Origin: Paenibacillus sp. BK033
Lineage (GTDB): Bacteria > Bacillota > Bacilli > Paenibacillales > Paenibacillaceae
Length of the DNA stretch: 64,000 bases
Reading direction: 5' to 3'
NCBI RefSeq assembly: GCF_004345425.1
Contig: NZ_SLVP01000002.1
Location: 186,001 to 250,000 of the forward strand
Part shown: positions 19,752 through 28,027 of the stretch, in pieces
Position numbering within the stretch: position 1 is the stretch's first letter
How the letters are laid out: the number at the start of each line of letters is the position of its first letter
Position numbers and translations under genes: made by a program
Notes under the pieces: model-generated
Databases searched by the model: none
What the model was told of the DNA's origin: nothing
Seen by the model: the letters and a program-made list of their open reading frames with translations, nothing else

Positions 19752-20049
19752 CCAAATCCCTCGCTCTCTGGTCGGAACGATATACAAAGCTCAAGACCTC
19801 GGCGACCAGCGTATAGAGCTCGGGCGGAATCGATTGGTCGACATCCAGCTTGGACAATACTTCCACAAGCGAAGAGTCCTGCTGCACCGGCACATGATGC
19901 TCTGCCGCCTGCTCCAATATTTGCTCCGCCAAATAACCTCTCCCTTTGGCGGTTACCACCGGCGCTTTGTGCACCCCAGGCTCGTATTTCAACGCTACGG
20001 CCTTTTTAACCGTCCTCTTCTCCTTGCCGTTCTTCTGTTCCGGACTCAT
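19744..20049 (-). CDS. ylqH: FlhB C-terminal-domain homologue (YlqH-like)
   Basis: 101 residues resembling only the cytoplasmic C-terminal half of the flagellar export switch FlhB (AVALKYEPGVHKAPVVTAKG...AEHHVPVQQDSSL...IPPELYTLVAEVLSFVYR). No membrane part is present, and the self-cleaving NPTH site found just before this segment in FlhB is missing: the protein starts at the position of the cleaved fragment. B. subtilis YlqH has the same form beside rnhB. A role in export substrate specificity, perhaps as an FlhB substitute, is inferred. Start overlaps ylqG by ATGA. Confidence 0.88.
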   Translation of the reverse strand: MSPEQKNGKEKRTVKKAVALKYEPGVHKAPVVTAKGRGYLAEQILEQAAEHHVPVQQDSSLVEVLSKLDVDQSIPPELYTLVAEVLSFVYRSDQRARDLDE

Positions 20050-21926
20050 GCCCTTATGTCGACTCCTTTATAACGCGTGTTTACGAATTGAGCCGGATCC
20101 GGCATGATCCGTTTAACCCCTTCCCCCTCATCGCTATCCGCTCTTGTTGGAGTTGCGCGAAGGGACAGCAATTGATAGCCTGCCTGATTAAGACTTGCCG
20201 TAATTTCCGTGCGGGCGGAGTCTACGAGCGCAGCTATTGCCGGATGGTCGTTCCATAACGTCAGGCTGACGATTTTGTCCATGACGTTAACGTCAACCAA
20301 GGTAGGACCTAGCGTCTTCATCGACAGATCGAATAATAGACGGCAATTTTCCGCGTCCAGCTGGCCCTGACGCCCTCTTCTCGTCTGAATATGAACGGAA
20401 GCGGTCTGATTTCCATCCGGACCGTTAAGGGGCACAAACATGGTAAGATGAGAGAAAACAGCACCGTTGCGCTCCGGCGACAACAGCAGCTGCTGTCCCG
20501 TTATCTGCTGGACGAGCTGCTGCGCGGTTTCGCGTAGGGCTGGCGGTGTGTCGCTGGAAGCGGCAATGGCAAGCAACGTGCTTTTTAACGATTCCTGCGC
20601 TGCAGGCTTGTTATCCTCCGCTTTCACCAGGTCCGTTGACAGATGCTGAACGGTAACTTGCGGCTCGCGGAACCGATCGTTTTGGACAACTTTATGGTCT
20701 TTGTCGCGAGGGGCAGCAGCGTCCGCCTGTTCGGGCTGCTGCCCTGCCGCCTGCTCCTGCTGCGTATTCGGGCTTTGGCGCGTTTCCAGACGCCCTTCGG
20801 CTGCCTGTCGGCGAGTAAGCGAATCTGCCACGCCATTGGCGCTGCGCGTAACAATTGGTTCATCTGCAGTTACGCTGTCGTTAACATGGCCATTGCCTGC
20901 CATAGGCGTATCCTGTTCTTGAGGCTGAACAGACCCTTGAGCAGGCGGAACCGGTAATTGCTTCGACAATTGATTCTCATAGTCGACGCCCATCCATTTC
21001 ATCATCTGGCCGAGCCAGTTGCCGGATGATGACGTGCTGCCGCCCGCAGCCGCGCCCGGGCGGGCGCCTTGCGGCTCCGCGCCCTGCTCCGCGGGCTCCG
21101 CCGCGGACGCTTGCGCTGCCGCAGCAGGCGCGGCTTGGCTGCCCGCGCCTATGCCTTCGGCGCGCTGCGCTGCCGGCGCCCGCGGCGCGGCTGCCGCGGG
21201 CGGCTCCGCCGTGGCCGCGGCGCTCTGCAGCGCCGCGCCTTCGGCGAGCAGCGCAGCCAGCCGCGCGGCCAGCTGCGGCAGCGCCTGCGGCCCGCTGGCG
21301 GCACGCGGCGCGGCTGCGCCCGCATCATCGCCAAATGCTTCGCCGGCGATGGCAGCAAGCTGCTGCTGCAGCGTATCCAGCAGTTCGTGCGGCGGACGCC
21401 CGAACATAACCTGCTGCAGCGCTCCGACCGTGCCGCCGGACATCGGCAGCCCGCGCTTCAACCCCGCCGCCGCCGCTTGCATCCATTCCTCGGCATTCGC
21501 ACCCTGCGGCATTGCCTCGGCTGCCGCCTTCAGCGCCGCAAACGTGTCACGGCTCATCGTCACGCCGTCTTTTCTAAGATCCTTCAAGATGTTACTTGCC
21601 CACTCCTGATCGGGCAGGCCGCTTTGCTTCAGCCAATCCTTCAGAGCATCCTCCAGACCCGCCTGATTCTCCACCTGCTTCAGCACAAGCAGGCCGCCGG
21701 CGGATTGCGGCTGTACCTGCAGCATCGCAAATTTGCCCGGCTCAAGCGGAAGCTCGAGAACCGCGCGAACCTGCACGCCGTTTATCTGAACCGTTGCTTC
21801 GTTATTTTCCAACAGCTGCAGAACCAAACCCCGGACAACCTGACCCGGCTTCAGCTCCAGCTTGCGGGTATCCCCGCTGCCGGACGACTCTCCCAATAAT
21901 CCTCTTACCAACTGTCCAATATTCAT
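20046..21926 (-). CDS. ylqG: FliK-like (YlqG) protein with Ala/Pro-rich middle
   Basis: 626 residues in three parts: an N-terminal domain (about 1-200; ELKPGQVVRGLVLQLLENNEATVQINGVQVRAVLE), a long Ala/Pro/Gln-rich disordered stretch (about 205-450), and a C-terminal domain (about 470-590) whose pattern LFDLSMKTLGPTLVDVNV...SLTLWNDHPAIAALVDSARTEITASLNQAGYQLLSLRA resembles the FliK/Flg_hook domain that binds FlhB. It is followed by the FlhB-tail homologue in an ATGA overlap, so the pair may be a second hook-length/FlhB-type interaction module. The exact role is unknown. The DNA for residues about 205-300 is far richer in GC than the rest of the gene. Confidence 0.75.
   Translation of the reverse strand: MNIGQLVRGLLGESSGSGDTRKLELKPGQVVRGLVLQLLENNEATVQINGVQVRAVLELPLEPGKFAMLQVQPQSAGGLLVLKQVENQAGLEDALKDWLKQSGLPDQEWASNILKDLRKDGVTMSRDTFAALKAAAEAMPQGANAEEWMQAAAAGLKRGLPMSGGTVGALQQVMFGRPPHELLDTLQQQLAAIAGEAFGDDAGAAAPRAASGPQALPQLAARLAALLAEGAALQSAAATAEPPAAAAPRAPAAQRAEGIGAGSQAAPAAAAQASAAEPAEQGAEPQGARPGAAAGGSTSSSGNWLGQMMKWMGVDYENQLSKQLPVPPAQGSVQPQEQDTPMAGNGHVNDSVTADEPIVTRSANGVADSLTRRQAAEGRLETRQSPNTQQEQAAGQQPEQADAAAPRDKDHKVVQNDRFREPQVTVQHLSTDLVKAEDNKPAAQESLKSTLLAIAASSDTPPALRETAQQLVQQITGQQLLLSPERNGAVFSHLTMFVPLNGPDGNQTASVHIQTRRGRQGQLDAENCRLLFDLSMKTLGPTLVDVNVMDKIVSLTLWNDHPAIAALVDSARTEITASLNQAGYQLLSLRATPTRADSDEGEGVKRIMPDPAQFVNTRYKGVDIRA
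21019..21320 (-). repeat. GC-rich low-complexity segment inside ylqG
   Basis: Stretch made mainly of GCG/GCC/GGC/CCG codons encoding Ala, Pro, Gln and Gly. Base composition is far above the gene's flanks. Consistent with a fast-evolving disordered linker with slippage-prone codons rather than transferred DNA, since the reading frame continues smoothly into conserved domains on both sides. Confidence 0.7.
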
Positions 21927-22083
21927 TCGGTCACCTTCTTCATCTGTGGCATAAGCTGAAACGACACAACGCGCATTTTAGTTACCCTATTTATCGGTAG
22001 ATGAGCGCTTCTTCTGAAGAACAACGCAGCGACTTTCTGCATGCTCCTGATCTAAATAATTCTAAGCTCTCCGCCGTTCCCCG

Positions 22084-22130
22084 AAAAAAAAGACAGCGTA
22101 TCGCTCCATTGCGAGCAGTACGCTGTCTTT
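22084..22130 (-). terminator. Terminator after rnhB
   Basis: 12-bp perfect stem AAAGACAGCGTA (22089-22100) / TACGCTGTCTTT (22119-22130) and a run of T on the minus strand. It ends the rplS-lepB-rbgA-rnhB direction and separates ylqG. Confidence 0.9.
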
Positions 22131-22155
22131 CCAGCACCATATTAAGAAAATTATT

Positions 22156-22767
22156 TTAAAATAGCTGTTGTTGCTCCACGAATATTTTACCCAAGAAAGA
22201 TTTGCGGTGAAGCGGACTTGCACCGTATTCGAGCAGCCGTTCCCGGTGCAGCTTGGTTGCATAGCCTTTATGTATCGCAATTCCATACTCCGGATAAAGC
22301 CGCTCCCATTCTTTCTCGCACAGCCGGTCTCTTGTCACCTTCGCGATAATCGAGGCGGCGGCAATCGACTGACTGGTGGCATCCCCTTTTATTATCGCTA
22401 GCTGAGGCTTCGGCAGGTCTACCTTTTCCGCGTCCACTAGCAAATAATCCGGTTCCGTCTTCAGCGATTCCAGCGCGATCTTCATGGCAAGCCTTGCAGC
22501 CTGCTTGATGTTGATTCGGTCAATGGTCTCGGCATCCACGCGAGCCGCAGCCCACGCCATGCTTTTGTCAACGATGATGTCGTAGAGCTCGTTCCGCTTT
22601 TTCTCCGACAGCTTCTTGGAGTCGTTAACGCCTTCAAGAACAAGATGAGGCGGTAAAATAACCGCTGCGGCCACAACGTCGCCAAACAGGCAGCCTCTGC
22701 CTACCTCATCCACGCCGGCAATGGCGGAATACCCTTCATCCCATAATCTCTGTTCGTATTCCAGCAC
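22156..22767 (-). CDS. rnhB: Ribonuclease HII
   Basis: 203 residues. Removes RNA from RNA-DNA hybrids, including single ribonucleotides in DNA. Conserved acidic residues are present in IAGVDEVGRGCLFGDVVAA, and in LLVDAEKVDLP. KGYATKLHRERLLEYGASPLHRKSF is the C-terminal family signature. Complete, normal length, and two bases downstream of rbgA, so the two are coupled. Confidence 0.96.
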   Translation of the reverse strand: MLEYEQRLWDEGYSAIAGVDEVGRGCLFGDVVAAAVILPPHLVLEGVNDSKKLSEKKRNELYDIIVDKSMAWAAARVDAETIDRINIKQAARLAMKIALESLKTEPDYLLVDAEKVDLPKPQLAIIKGDATSQSIAAASIIAKVTRDRLCEKEWERLYPEYGIAIHKGYATKLHRERLLEYGASPLHRKSFLGKIFVEQQQLF

Positions 22768-22769
22768 GT

Positions 22770-23663
22770 TTATTGCTCCCCCGGTCTGCCTGCAGCCGCA
22801 GGGAACGGTGCTTCCAGCGTTATGCGGCCAAGATTGCCTGAACGGAGCTCCCGCAAAATAATGCCGGATACTTTCTCCAAGTCCACTTGCCCCCCGCTTA
22901 CGAGGCAGCCTCTGCGGCGGCCGATGTCTTCCATAATCCTTACCACTTCATCCGACTCCGATGGATCGGTTGGGGCTTTGTCCAGTTTGAAACGCTCCTG
23001 AAGCGCCGGCCAATAACGCTCGGCAAGCTCGCGAACCGCGAAAAACGCGATATCCTCCACGTTCAGGATCTGCTCTCTGATCGCGCCCGTCATCGCAAGA
23101 CGGTAGCCAACGAGTTCATCCTCGAACTTCGGCCACAGAATGCCCGGCGTATCGAGAAGGTCCATGTCGAAGGTTGTTTTGATCCACTGCTGTCCCTTCG
23201 TAACACCCGGTTTATCTCCCGTGATCGCGATGTTGCGGCCAGCCAGGCGGTTGATCAGCGTCGATTTGCCGACATTCGGGATACCGACGATCAGCCCCCG
23301 AACGGCACGAGGATTCATCCCTTTCGCCACCTGACGTTCGATTTTCTCCTGCAATATTTCCTTGGCCTTCACCGGAATATCACCGACGCGCGTGCCTGTC
23401 GACGAATCGACGGCTACCGTTTCATGACCTTCGTATTTGAAATAGTCGATCCATTGCTCCGTCACCCTCGGATCGGCTAAATCCGACTTGTTCAAAACAA
23501 TCAGCCGCGGCTTGCCGCCGAGTATCTCATCAACCATCGGGTTGCGGCTGGAAAGCGGAATACGCGCATCCAATAGCTCAATGGCAATATCGATTAGTTT
23601 AAGCTTCTCTTGAATTTGCCGTTTTGCCCGGGTCATATGACCGGGAAACCATTGAATGGTCAT
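22770..23663 (-). CDS. rbgA: Ribosome biogenesis GTPase RbgA (YlqF)
   Basis: 297 residues. Circularly permuted GTPase needed for late 50S assembly in Bacillales. The motif order is permuted: G4 LNKSD (near residue 58) precedes G1 GIPNVGKST (near 127) and G3 DTPG (near 172). N-terminal [21 protein letters not shown] is the family signature. It lies between lepB and rnhB, as in B. subtilis. Confidence 0.97.
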   Translation of the reverse strand: MTIQWFPGHMTRAKRQIQEKLKLIDIAIELLDARIPLSSRNPMVDEILGGKPRLIVLNKSDLADPRVTEQWIDYFKYEGHETVAVDSSTGTRVGDIPVKAKEILQEKIERQVAKGMNPRAVRGLIVGIPNVGKSTLINRLAGRNIAITGDKPGVTKGQQWIKTTFDMDLLDTPGILWPKFEDELVGYRLAMTGAIREQILNVEDIAFFAVRELAERYWPALQERFKLDKAPTDPSESDEVVRIMEDIGRRRGCLVSGGQVDLEKVSGIILRELRSGNLGRITLEAPFPAAAGRPGEQ

Positions 23664-23683
23664 TTCCTCACCTCATTGCAACA

Positions 23684-24361
23684 TTACCAGTGCACTTTGT
23701 AGCGCTTAATGATGCTGATTTTATTTAATGGCCAGAACATGGCGTCTGCACGGCCGATAACTTCTTTTTCGGATACAAAGCCGATGTCGCGGCTGTCCTG
23801 GCTGTTTCCGCGATGGTCGCCCATTGCAAAAATCTTGCCGTCCGGAACAACGGATTCCGAAACGTTCGCGTTCGGGAAGTCCGGTCCGGTATTGTACAGC
23901 TCGCCGTTCGCATGTGCCGCTTCGATAGCTTCTTTAATATAAGGCTCATCAACCTTCTGATCGTTAACGAACACGTCGTCGCCCACAACCTTGATCGTGT
24001 CGCCCGGTACGCCGATAACCCGTTTAATGAAATCGCGTCCTTGATCAGGCACATGGAACACCACGACTTCTCCGTGATGCGGCTCGCGGATTTTGAAAAT
24101 CAGCTTGTTGACAATCAGGCGCTCACCCGTATAGAAGTTAGGCTCCATGGAAGGTCCTTCAACGATAAATGGCGAGAACAGAAACGTACGGATAATAAAC
24201 ACGAGAATGACCGCGATTGCGAGCGCTTTAATCCAATCTACAATTTCCTTGTAAGCTCGTCCGCCTTTTTTAGCGTCAGCGGGTCCTGATGTATTCAGTA
24301 CAGATCCATCGATTGCTTCTGATTGCTGATTCGAATCTTCATTATGTTGTTGTGAATTCAC
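23684..24361 (-). CDS. lepB: Type I signal peptidase
   Basis: 225 residues. One membrane anchor (about 43-61) after a polar Gln/Asn-rich N-terminal tail, then the S26 catalytic dyad: Ser71 in EGPSMEPN and Lys113 in DFIKRVIGVPGD, followed by the GDHRGNSQDSRDIGFV box. It removes signal peptides from exported proteins. The start is taken as GTG at 24361 (MNSQQHNED), with AAGG eight bases upstream; an upstream in-frame ATG at 24409 has no such site. Located between rplS and rbgA as in other Bacillales. Confidence 0.94.
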   Translation of the reverse strand: MNSQQHNEDSNQQSEAIDGSVLNTSGPADAKKGGRAYKEIVDWIKALAIAVILVFIIRTFLFSPFIVEGPSMEPNFYTGERLIVNKLIFKIREPHHGEVVVFHVPDQGRDFIKRVIGVPGDTIKVVGDDVFVNDQKVDEPYIKEAIEAAHANGELYNTGPDFPNANVSESVVPDGKIFAMGDHRGNSQDSRDIGFVSEKEVIGRADAMFWPLNKISIIKRYKVHW

Positions 24362-24417
24362 CAGTACGCCTTCTTTCCATTCTATAGTGTCCCTATTCGT
24401 ACATAGCAAGTCATGTC

Positions 24418-24454
24418 AAAATAACGAAAAGGAGCTTGTTTGAGCAAGCCCCTC
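24418..24454 (-). terminator. Terminator after rplS
   Basis: 8-bp stem (24431-24438 with 24445-24452, arm GGAGCTTG; one G-T pair), six-base loop, then a T-rich stretch (TTTTCGTTATTTT) on the minus strand. Confidence 0.8.
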
Positions 24455-24467
24455 TTGTCGTTTGATC

Positions 24468-24809
24468 TTAACGAATTTCTTTAATTCTTGCAGCTTTACC
24501 GCGCAGTTCGCGAAGATAGTACAGTTTCGCGCGACGCACTTTACCGCGACGAGCAACTTCAATTTTCTCGAGTTTTGGCGAATGCAGCGGGAAAGTTCTT
24601 TCCACACCGACACCGTACGAAATTTTGCGAACTGTGAAAGTTTCGCTGATTCCGCCGCCGCGACGTTTGATTACAACGCCTTCGAACAACTGAATACGCT
24701 CGCGCGAGCCCTCGATAACTTTAACGTGTACTTTCAGCGTGTCACCAGGACGGAAGCTAGGAAGGTCTTGACGAAGCTGTTCCTGAGCAATCGTTTGTAA
24801 AAGATTCAT
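24468..24809 (-). CDS. rplS: 50S ribosomal protein L19
   Basis: 113 residues, beginning [27 protein letters not shown], with the family signature [25 protein letters not shown] and C-terminal [21 protein letters not shown]19 sits at the 30S-50S interface. The start at 24809 has AAGGAGTG about ten bases upstream. A SigA-type promoter and a probable autoregulatory leader lie immediately upstream. Confidence 0.98.
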   Translation of the reverse strand: MNLLQTIAQEQLRQDLPSFRPGDTLKVHVKVIEGSRERIQLFEGVVIKRRGGGISETFTVRKISYGVGVERTFPLHSPKLEKIEVARRGKVRRAKLYYLRELRGKAARIKEIR

Positions 24810-24910
24810 TGTAGTTTCACTCCTTCCACCATAGACGTTCTTAATAGCTCTTTCTGCTCCTATGAGCAGCGTCATCACTATTAGCGGACCGCCCGATTAA
24901 TACGAACAAC
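24810..24910 (-). ncRNA. Probable L19 leader (rplS 5' regulatory RNA)
   Basis: The transcript from the promoter at 24918-24946 has about 100 untranslated bases before rplS. They contain a compact hairpin CTGCTC/GAGCAG with a four-base loop, and flanking segments (TAATAG with CTATTA, GACG with CGTC) able to enclose it. Position and form fit the ribosomal L19 leader family of Bacillales, which represses rplS when free L19 accumulates. The family match is from memory of placement, not an alignment. Confidence 0.5.
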
Positions 24911-24917
24911 ATTTGAA

Positions 24918-24946
24918 ATTTTATCACAGCGTAGAACATTTTTCAA
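24918..24946 (-). promoter_or_regulatory. SigA promoter of rplS
   Basis: Minus strand TTGAAA (24946-24941), exactly 17 bases, TAAAAT (24923-24918). Strong match placed just before the leader. Confidence 0.8.
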
Positions 24947-25230
24947 CCTAATATTCCGTATTGCCCGCAAAAATTCTATTATTTCTTCAGTATATCCAAA
25001 AGATAAGCAATATACACGTTTAATCCATTATATATAGCCTATTTCATGGACTTCCGAGTTATATGCCGTTTCTGCCGCATAATTCGCAATTGCCCTTCGT
25101 TCAGACCTTGAGCGCAGGCCGCGGAATTGTTACGACCTCTTCGGACAGGGAGTTCTTTTTACGCGCGCCTATTTAATAGATTCGCTACATCTGCCGTTTC
25201 TATCAAATTTCAATATGCATACCTTGAAGT
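24947..25230. other. Intergenic stretch without a recognised gene
   Basis: AT-rich near the rplS promoter, then mixed composition. No reading frame with a ribosome site, no RNA gene and no convincing promoter for the downstream plus-strand pair was found. CATACC at about 25218-25223 resembles half of a mother-cell sigma -10 box but lacks a partner -35. Confidence 0.5.
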
Positions 25231-25247
25231 ATTGCTGTGACAGCAAT
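25231..25247 (+). other. 17-base palindrome upstream of the C1q-like gene
   Basis: ATTGCTG (25231-25237) and CAGCAAT (25241-25247) around TGA: a perfect inverted repeat 30 bases before the start codon and 13 bases before the AGGAGGT ribosome site. Could be an operator or a 5' mRNA stem. Confidence 0.5.
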
Positions 25248-25276
25248 GATTTCTCAGGAAAGGAGGTCATGTCTTG

Positions 25277-25732
25277 ATGTCGATCCGCAAAGTAAAAAAA
25301 GGGACATGCCGTCCACGGTCGTTTAAGTCCGCTTTCAAAGCCGTCTCTGCAAAAAATCAATCCATCGGCAGACCGGAGTTTGGCGTTACGGTAAAGTATG
25401 GCAAAGTTATCTTTGATGCGGCAAACGAATATAACCCCGTCACTTCATCGTTTATGCCAAAGCATGACGGCGTCTACTCTCTATTCGGCAGCATCCTTTA
25501 CCGCAGAGGCTCGCAGGAGCCGGACGAGGTACAGCTTCTTCTTACCGTCAACGATATCGTTGTTTTTGCCGGCAGCAAAGTCATTCATTCGGACCGCGAG
25601 ATTATTGCGGCGGCTGCCGTCAAAAGACTCCGCAAGGGAGACAAAGTCAAATTATCTGCTTCATCCCATGTCTCCGGCGGCTTCATTTTAAAGGGAGGCT
25701 CCACTCGTTTCAAAGGAAAAAGAATTCGTTAA
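25277..25732 (+). CDS. C1q/TNF-like jelly-roll protein, probably spore surface
   Basis: 151 residues with no signal peptide or membrane segment. A basic N-terminal stretch (first 33 residues, many Lys/Arg) is followed by a beta-sandwich pattern typical of C1q/TNF-like domains: EYNPVTSSFMPKHDGVYSLFGSILYR, then VQLLLTVNDIVVFAG and LRKGDKVKLSAS. It ends in a basic tail. Such domains trimerise; in Bacillus exosporium filaments (BclA) they cap the collagen stalk. AGGAGGT lies nine bases before the ATG at 25277; a TTG one codon earlier is possible. It forms a plus-strand pair with the next gene, inserted between rplS and trmD, which are otherwise close neighbours. Spore location is inference. Confidence 0.65.
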   Translation: MSIRKVKKGTCRPRSFKSAFKAVSAKNQSIGRPEFGVTVKYGKVIFDAANEYNPVTSSFMPKHDGVYSLFGSILYRRGSQEPDEVQLLLTVNDIVVFAGSKVIHSDREIIAAAAVKRLRKGDKVKLSASSHVSGGFILKGGSTRFKGKRIR

Positions 25733-25749
25733 GGGGGAGGTTACGGACG

Positions 25750-26061
25750 ATGAGTAATAGAGAACAAGAAGTAAAAACTTTGGGTTACGGCTGCCGTTCT
25801 TACGCCAAAAAAACCGGATACGGCTTCTGCAAGAAGAAAAGCAGCTCCAAAAAGAAAAGCGGTTACGGCTGTAAATCCGTTAAATGCTGCAAACCTGTCA
25901 AATGCTGCAAACCCGTTAAAACTGTCAAATGCGTTTGCAAGCCGGTTCATTCCGCGCCTGAAAATAAGGCGAAAAAAAGGGATCCTGAAATCGGCTTTCC
26001 ATGCCATTTCGAGCAACATCCGGAGCATTGCAGCGAACCATCTGGTACAAGCTGCATCTAA
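25750..26061 (+). CDS. Small Cys/Lys-rich repeat protein of unknown function
   Basis: 103 residues, no recognised family. Twelve cysteines (positions 15, 27, 41, 46, 47, 52, 53, 61, 63, 85, 94, 102) and many lysines. Short repeats are visible: GYGC/GYGF units in the first 41 residues, then VKCCKP twice and VKTVKCVCKP. No signal peptide. GGGGGAGG lies nine bases ahead of the start, and a terminator follows at once, so it is surely expressed. Composition suggests a cross-linked structural protein (spore coat or crust type) or a metal-binding protein. Coupled to the C1q-like gene 17 bases upstream. Confidence 0.7.
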   Translation: MSNREQEVKTLGYGCRSYAKKTGYGFCKKKSSSKKKSGYGCKSVKCCKPVKCCKPVKTVKCVCKPVHSAPENKAKKRDPEIGFPCHFEQHPEHCSEPSGTSCI

Positions 26062-26068
26062 ATAGGGC

Positions 26069-26118
26069 AAAAAAACCGCCTGCTCGGCCTTATAGGCTGT
26101 GCGACGGTTCTTTTTTAT
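26069..26118. terminator. Bidirectional terminator between the Cys-rich gene and trmD
   Basis: AACCG (near 26076) pairs with CGGTT (near 26103), with an inner GCC/GGC pairing and internal mismatches; A run upstream and CTTTTTT downstream, so it can end both converging transcripts. It abuts the trmD stop codon. Confidence 0.65.
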
Positions 26119-26864
26119 GTCGATTGATTTTTCTGTTGAAGGTTCAGCCACTTGCGTTCCTTATCCGTCAGCTCTGCCTTATCCAGCAGATCCGGACGGC
26201 GCTCAAGCGTCCGGAGCAGCGACTGCTCGCGTCTCCAGGCGTCAATCTTGGCATGATTGCCGGAAACAAGCACATCCGGGACTCCCCAGTCCCTGAATAC
26301 GGGCGGTCGCGTGTAATGCGGATATTCCAGCAGACCCGTGCTATAGGAATCCGTGACTGCGGAAGTCTCGTTGCCTAGCACGCCGGGAAGCAGCCTAACG
26401 ACGCTGTCGATAACGGCCATTGCCGGGATTTCTCCGCCTGTCAGCACATAGTCGCCAATCGACAGCTCATCGGTTACCAAGTGCTCCCGAATACGTTCGT
26501 CGTAGCCCTCGTAATGACCGCAGATCAGCACAAGATGCTCTTCCTTTGCCAGCTCTTCGGCTTTCTTTTGCGTGAAGGATTCGCCTTGCGGGCACATCAG
26601 AATAACGCGGGGACGAGCTCCGCTCTCCTTCTTGGCCATCAAATCCTCTACAGCGGCAAATACGGGTTCGGGTTTGAGGACCATTCCGCCTCCCCCTCCG
26701 TACGGATAATCGTCAACCGTGTTATGCTTGTTATTGGAGTACTCGCGGAAATTAATCGCTTCAAGCGATACAATTCCTTTTTCTTTAGCTTTGCCCAGGA
26801 TGCTCGCGCCAAATACGCCGTCGAACATCTCCGGGAACAGCGTCAGCACATCGATACGCATCAT
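26115..26864 (-). CDS. trmD: tRNA (guanine-N1-)-methyltransferase TrmD
   Basis: 249 residues. Methylates G37 of tRNAs that read CNN-type codons, preventing frameshifts. SPOUT-fold knot residues are present: [47 protein letters not shown] and the [19 protein letters not shown] loop. The start overlaps the end of rimM (ATGATG over the TGA), so the two are coupled; the second ATG (26861) is an alternative. Confidence 0.97.
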   Translation of the reverse strand: MMRIDVLTLFPEMFDGVFGASILGKAKEKGIVSLEAINFREYSNNKHNTVDDYPYGGGGGMVLKPEPVFAAVEDLMAKKESGARPRVILMCPQGESFTQKKAEELAKEEHLVLICGHYEGYDERIREHLVTDELSIGDYVLTGGEIPAMAVIDSVVRLLPGVLGNETSAVTDSYSTGLLEYPHYTRPPVFRDWGVPDVLVSGNHAKIDAWRREQSLLRTLERRPDLLDKAELTDKERKWLNLQQKNQST

Positions 26865-27382
26865 GAGATCAGCCCTTCCAGCAACCGTACGGTTACCGTT
26901 TTGTTTGCCACGTCGACCTTCAGCAGGACATCGTCAATAACCGGCAGGAGCAGCTGCTTTTTCTTTGGCATATCCACGACCCATACATCATTCGCGCCGG
27001 GGCGGAGAATCTCCGAGATTGTGCCAAGCTCTTCGCCGTCTTCCGTTAATACCCGGCAGCCCATGATTTCATGGTAATAGTATTCGCCATCTTCGAGCTG
27101 GTCCAATTCTTCCTCGGCGATTTTCAGCGTCCAGCCCTTGTATTTCTCAGCCTCGTTAATGTCGTAAAAGCCCTTCAGCTTCAGGATAAACATCCCTTTA
27201 TGCTCCCTGGCGCCGGTTACCTCCACTTCGAGCTTTTGTCCGCTGTCAGGGTGCTGCAGGGACAGCTTGCTTCCGCTCGCAAACCGGGTTTCGGCGAAAT
27301 CCGTCTGGGGCAATACTTTAACTTCGCCGCGCAGGCCATGCGTATTCACAAGCTTGCCGACATTATAATATTTTTTGCTCAT
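26861..27382 (-). CDS. rimM: 16S rRNA processing protein RimM
   Basis: 173 residues. Assists 30S head assembly by binding S19. N-terminal beta barrel starts [25 protein letters not shown], and the C-terminal PRC-barrel holds [19 protein letters not shown] and [15 protein letters not shown]. Sits upstream of trmD as usual, but is preceded by a terminator, so rimM-trmD needs its own promoter; the ylqD gene that separates khpA and rimM in B. subtilis is absent. Confidence 0.96.
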   Translation of the reverse strand: MSKKYYNVGKLVNTHGLRGEVKVLPQTDFAETRFASGSKLSLQHPDSGQKLEVEVTGAREHKGMFILKLKGFYDINEAEKYKGWTLKIAEEELDQLEDGEYYYHEIMGCRVLTEDGEELGTISEILRPGANDVWVVDMPKKKQLLLPVIDDVLLKVDVANKTVTVRLLEGLIS

Positions 27383-27412
27383 CGTATGTAACCACCCGTC
27401 TCTATTTGTACG

Positions 27413-27441
27413 AAAAAGGGCTAGGATAATTATCCTAACCC
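27413..27441 (-). terminator. Terminator between khpA and rimM
   Basis: Near-perfect 12-bp palindrome (27418-27429 with 27430-27441; core TAGGATAATTATCCTA) followed by TTTTT on the minus strand. Confidence 0.8.
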
Positions 27442-27455
27442 TGCATCGTATGTTT

Positions 27456-27686
27456 TTACGATATGATGTCTACGATAACGCGCTTCTGGGATTTGATGGC
27501 CGCTGACGTAACGACGGCGCGAATTGCTTTCGCAATCCGTCCCTGCTTGCCGATTACCTTGCCGATATCATCGGCGTGAACCGACAGCTCGTACACCGTA
27601 CCTCGGTCATCCTCTCGCTCATTCACGCGCACGTCCTCTGGATGATCCACTAACGCCTTTGCGATGACAAGAATCAATTCTTTCAT
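27456..27686 (-). CDS. khpA: KH-domain RNA-binding protein KhpA (YlqC)
   Basis: 76 residues, a single KH domain with the GxxG loop in DIGKVIGKQGRIAKAIRAVV. In Firmicutes it dimerises with KhpB and binds many small RNAs, affecting cell elongation. Located 25 bases downstream of rpsP, and followed by a terminator. Confidence 0.95.
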   Translation of the reverse strand: MKELILVIAKALVDHPEDVRVNEREDDRGTVYELSVHADDIGKVIGKQGRIAKAIRAVVTSAAIKSQKRVIVDIIS

Positions 27687-27711
27687 TTCAAGGCCCTCCG
27701 CTGTTCAACAG

Positions 27712-27984
27712 TTATTTCTGTTGCTTAAGCTCATGGAACTTTTTCAGGACACCTGCTTTGGAAAGCAAGTCGCGAACGGTATCAGATGCTTGAGCACCTG
27801 TTTGCAGCCATTTCAAAGCTTTCTCTTCGTCGATCGACACTTGAGCCGGTTGAGCAACCGGGTTGTAAGTACCGATTTCTTCGATAAAGCGACCGTCACG
27901 TGGGGAACGGGAGTTAGAAACGACAACGCGGTAGAATGGAGCCTTGTGAGCACCCATACGTTTCAGACGAATACGTACTGCCAT
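27712..27984 (-). CDS. rpsP: 30S ribosomal protein S16
   Basis: 90 residues beginning [42 protein letters not shown] condensed over the S16 signature; normal length. An early 30S assembly protein. The gene follows ffh by 43 bases and has GGAGG ahead of the ATG. Confidence 0.98.
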   Translation of the reverse strand: MAVRIRLKRMGAHKAPFYRVVVSNSRSPRDGRFIEEIGTYNPVAQPAQVSIDEEKALKWLQTGAQASDTVRDLLSKAGVLKKFHELKQQK

Positions 27985-28027
27985 GGAAATTCACCTCCTT
28001 CGGTTAATCAACTGCGCTTTATATCGG

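Noticed and set aside
21019..21609. GC-rich segment of ylqG as transferred DNA
   Set aside because: Frame continues into conserved domains on both sides and the segment encodes low-complexity Ala/Pro, typical of a linker.
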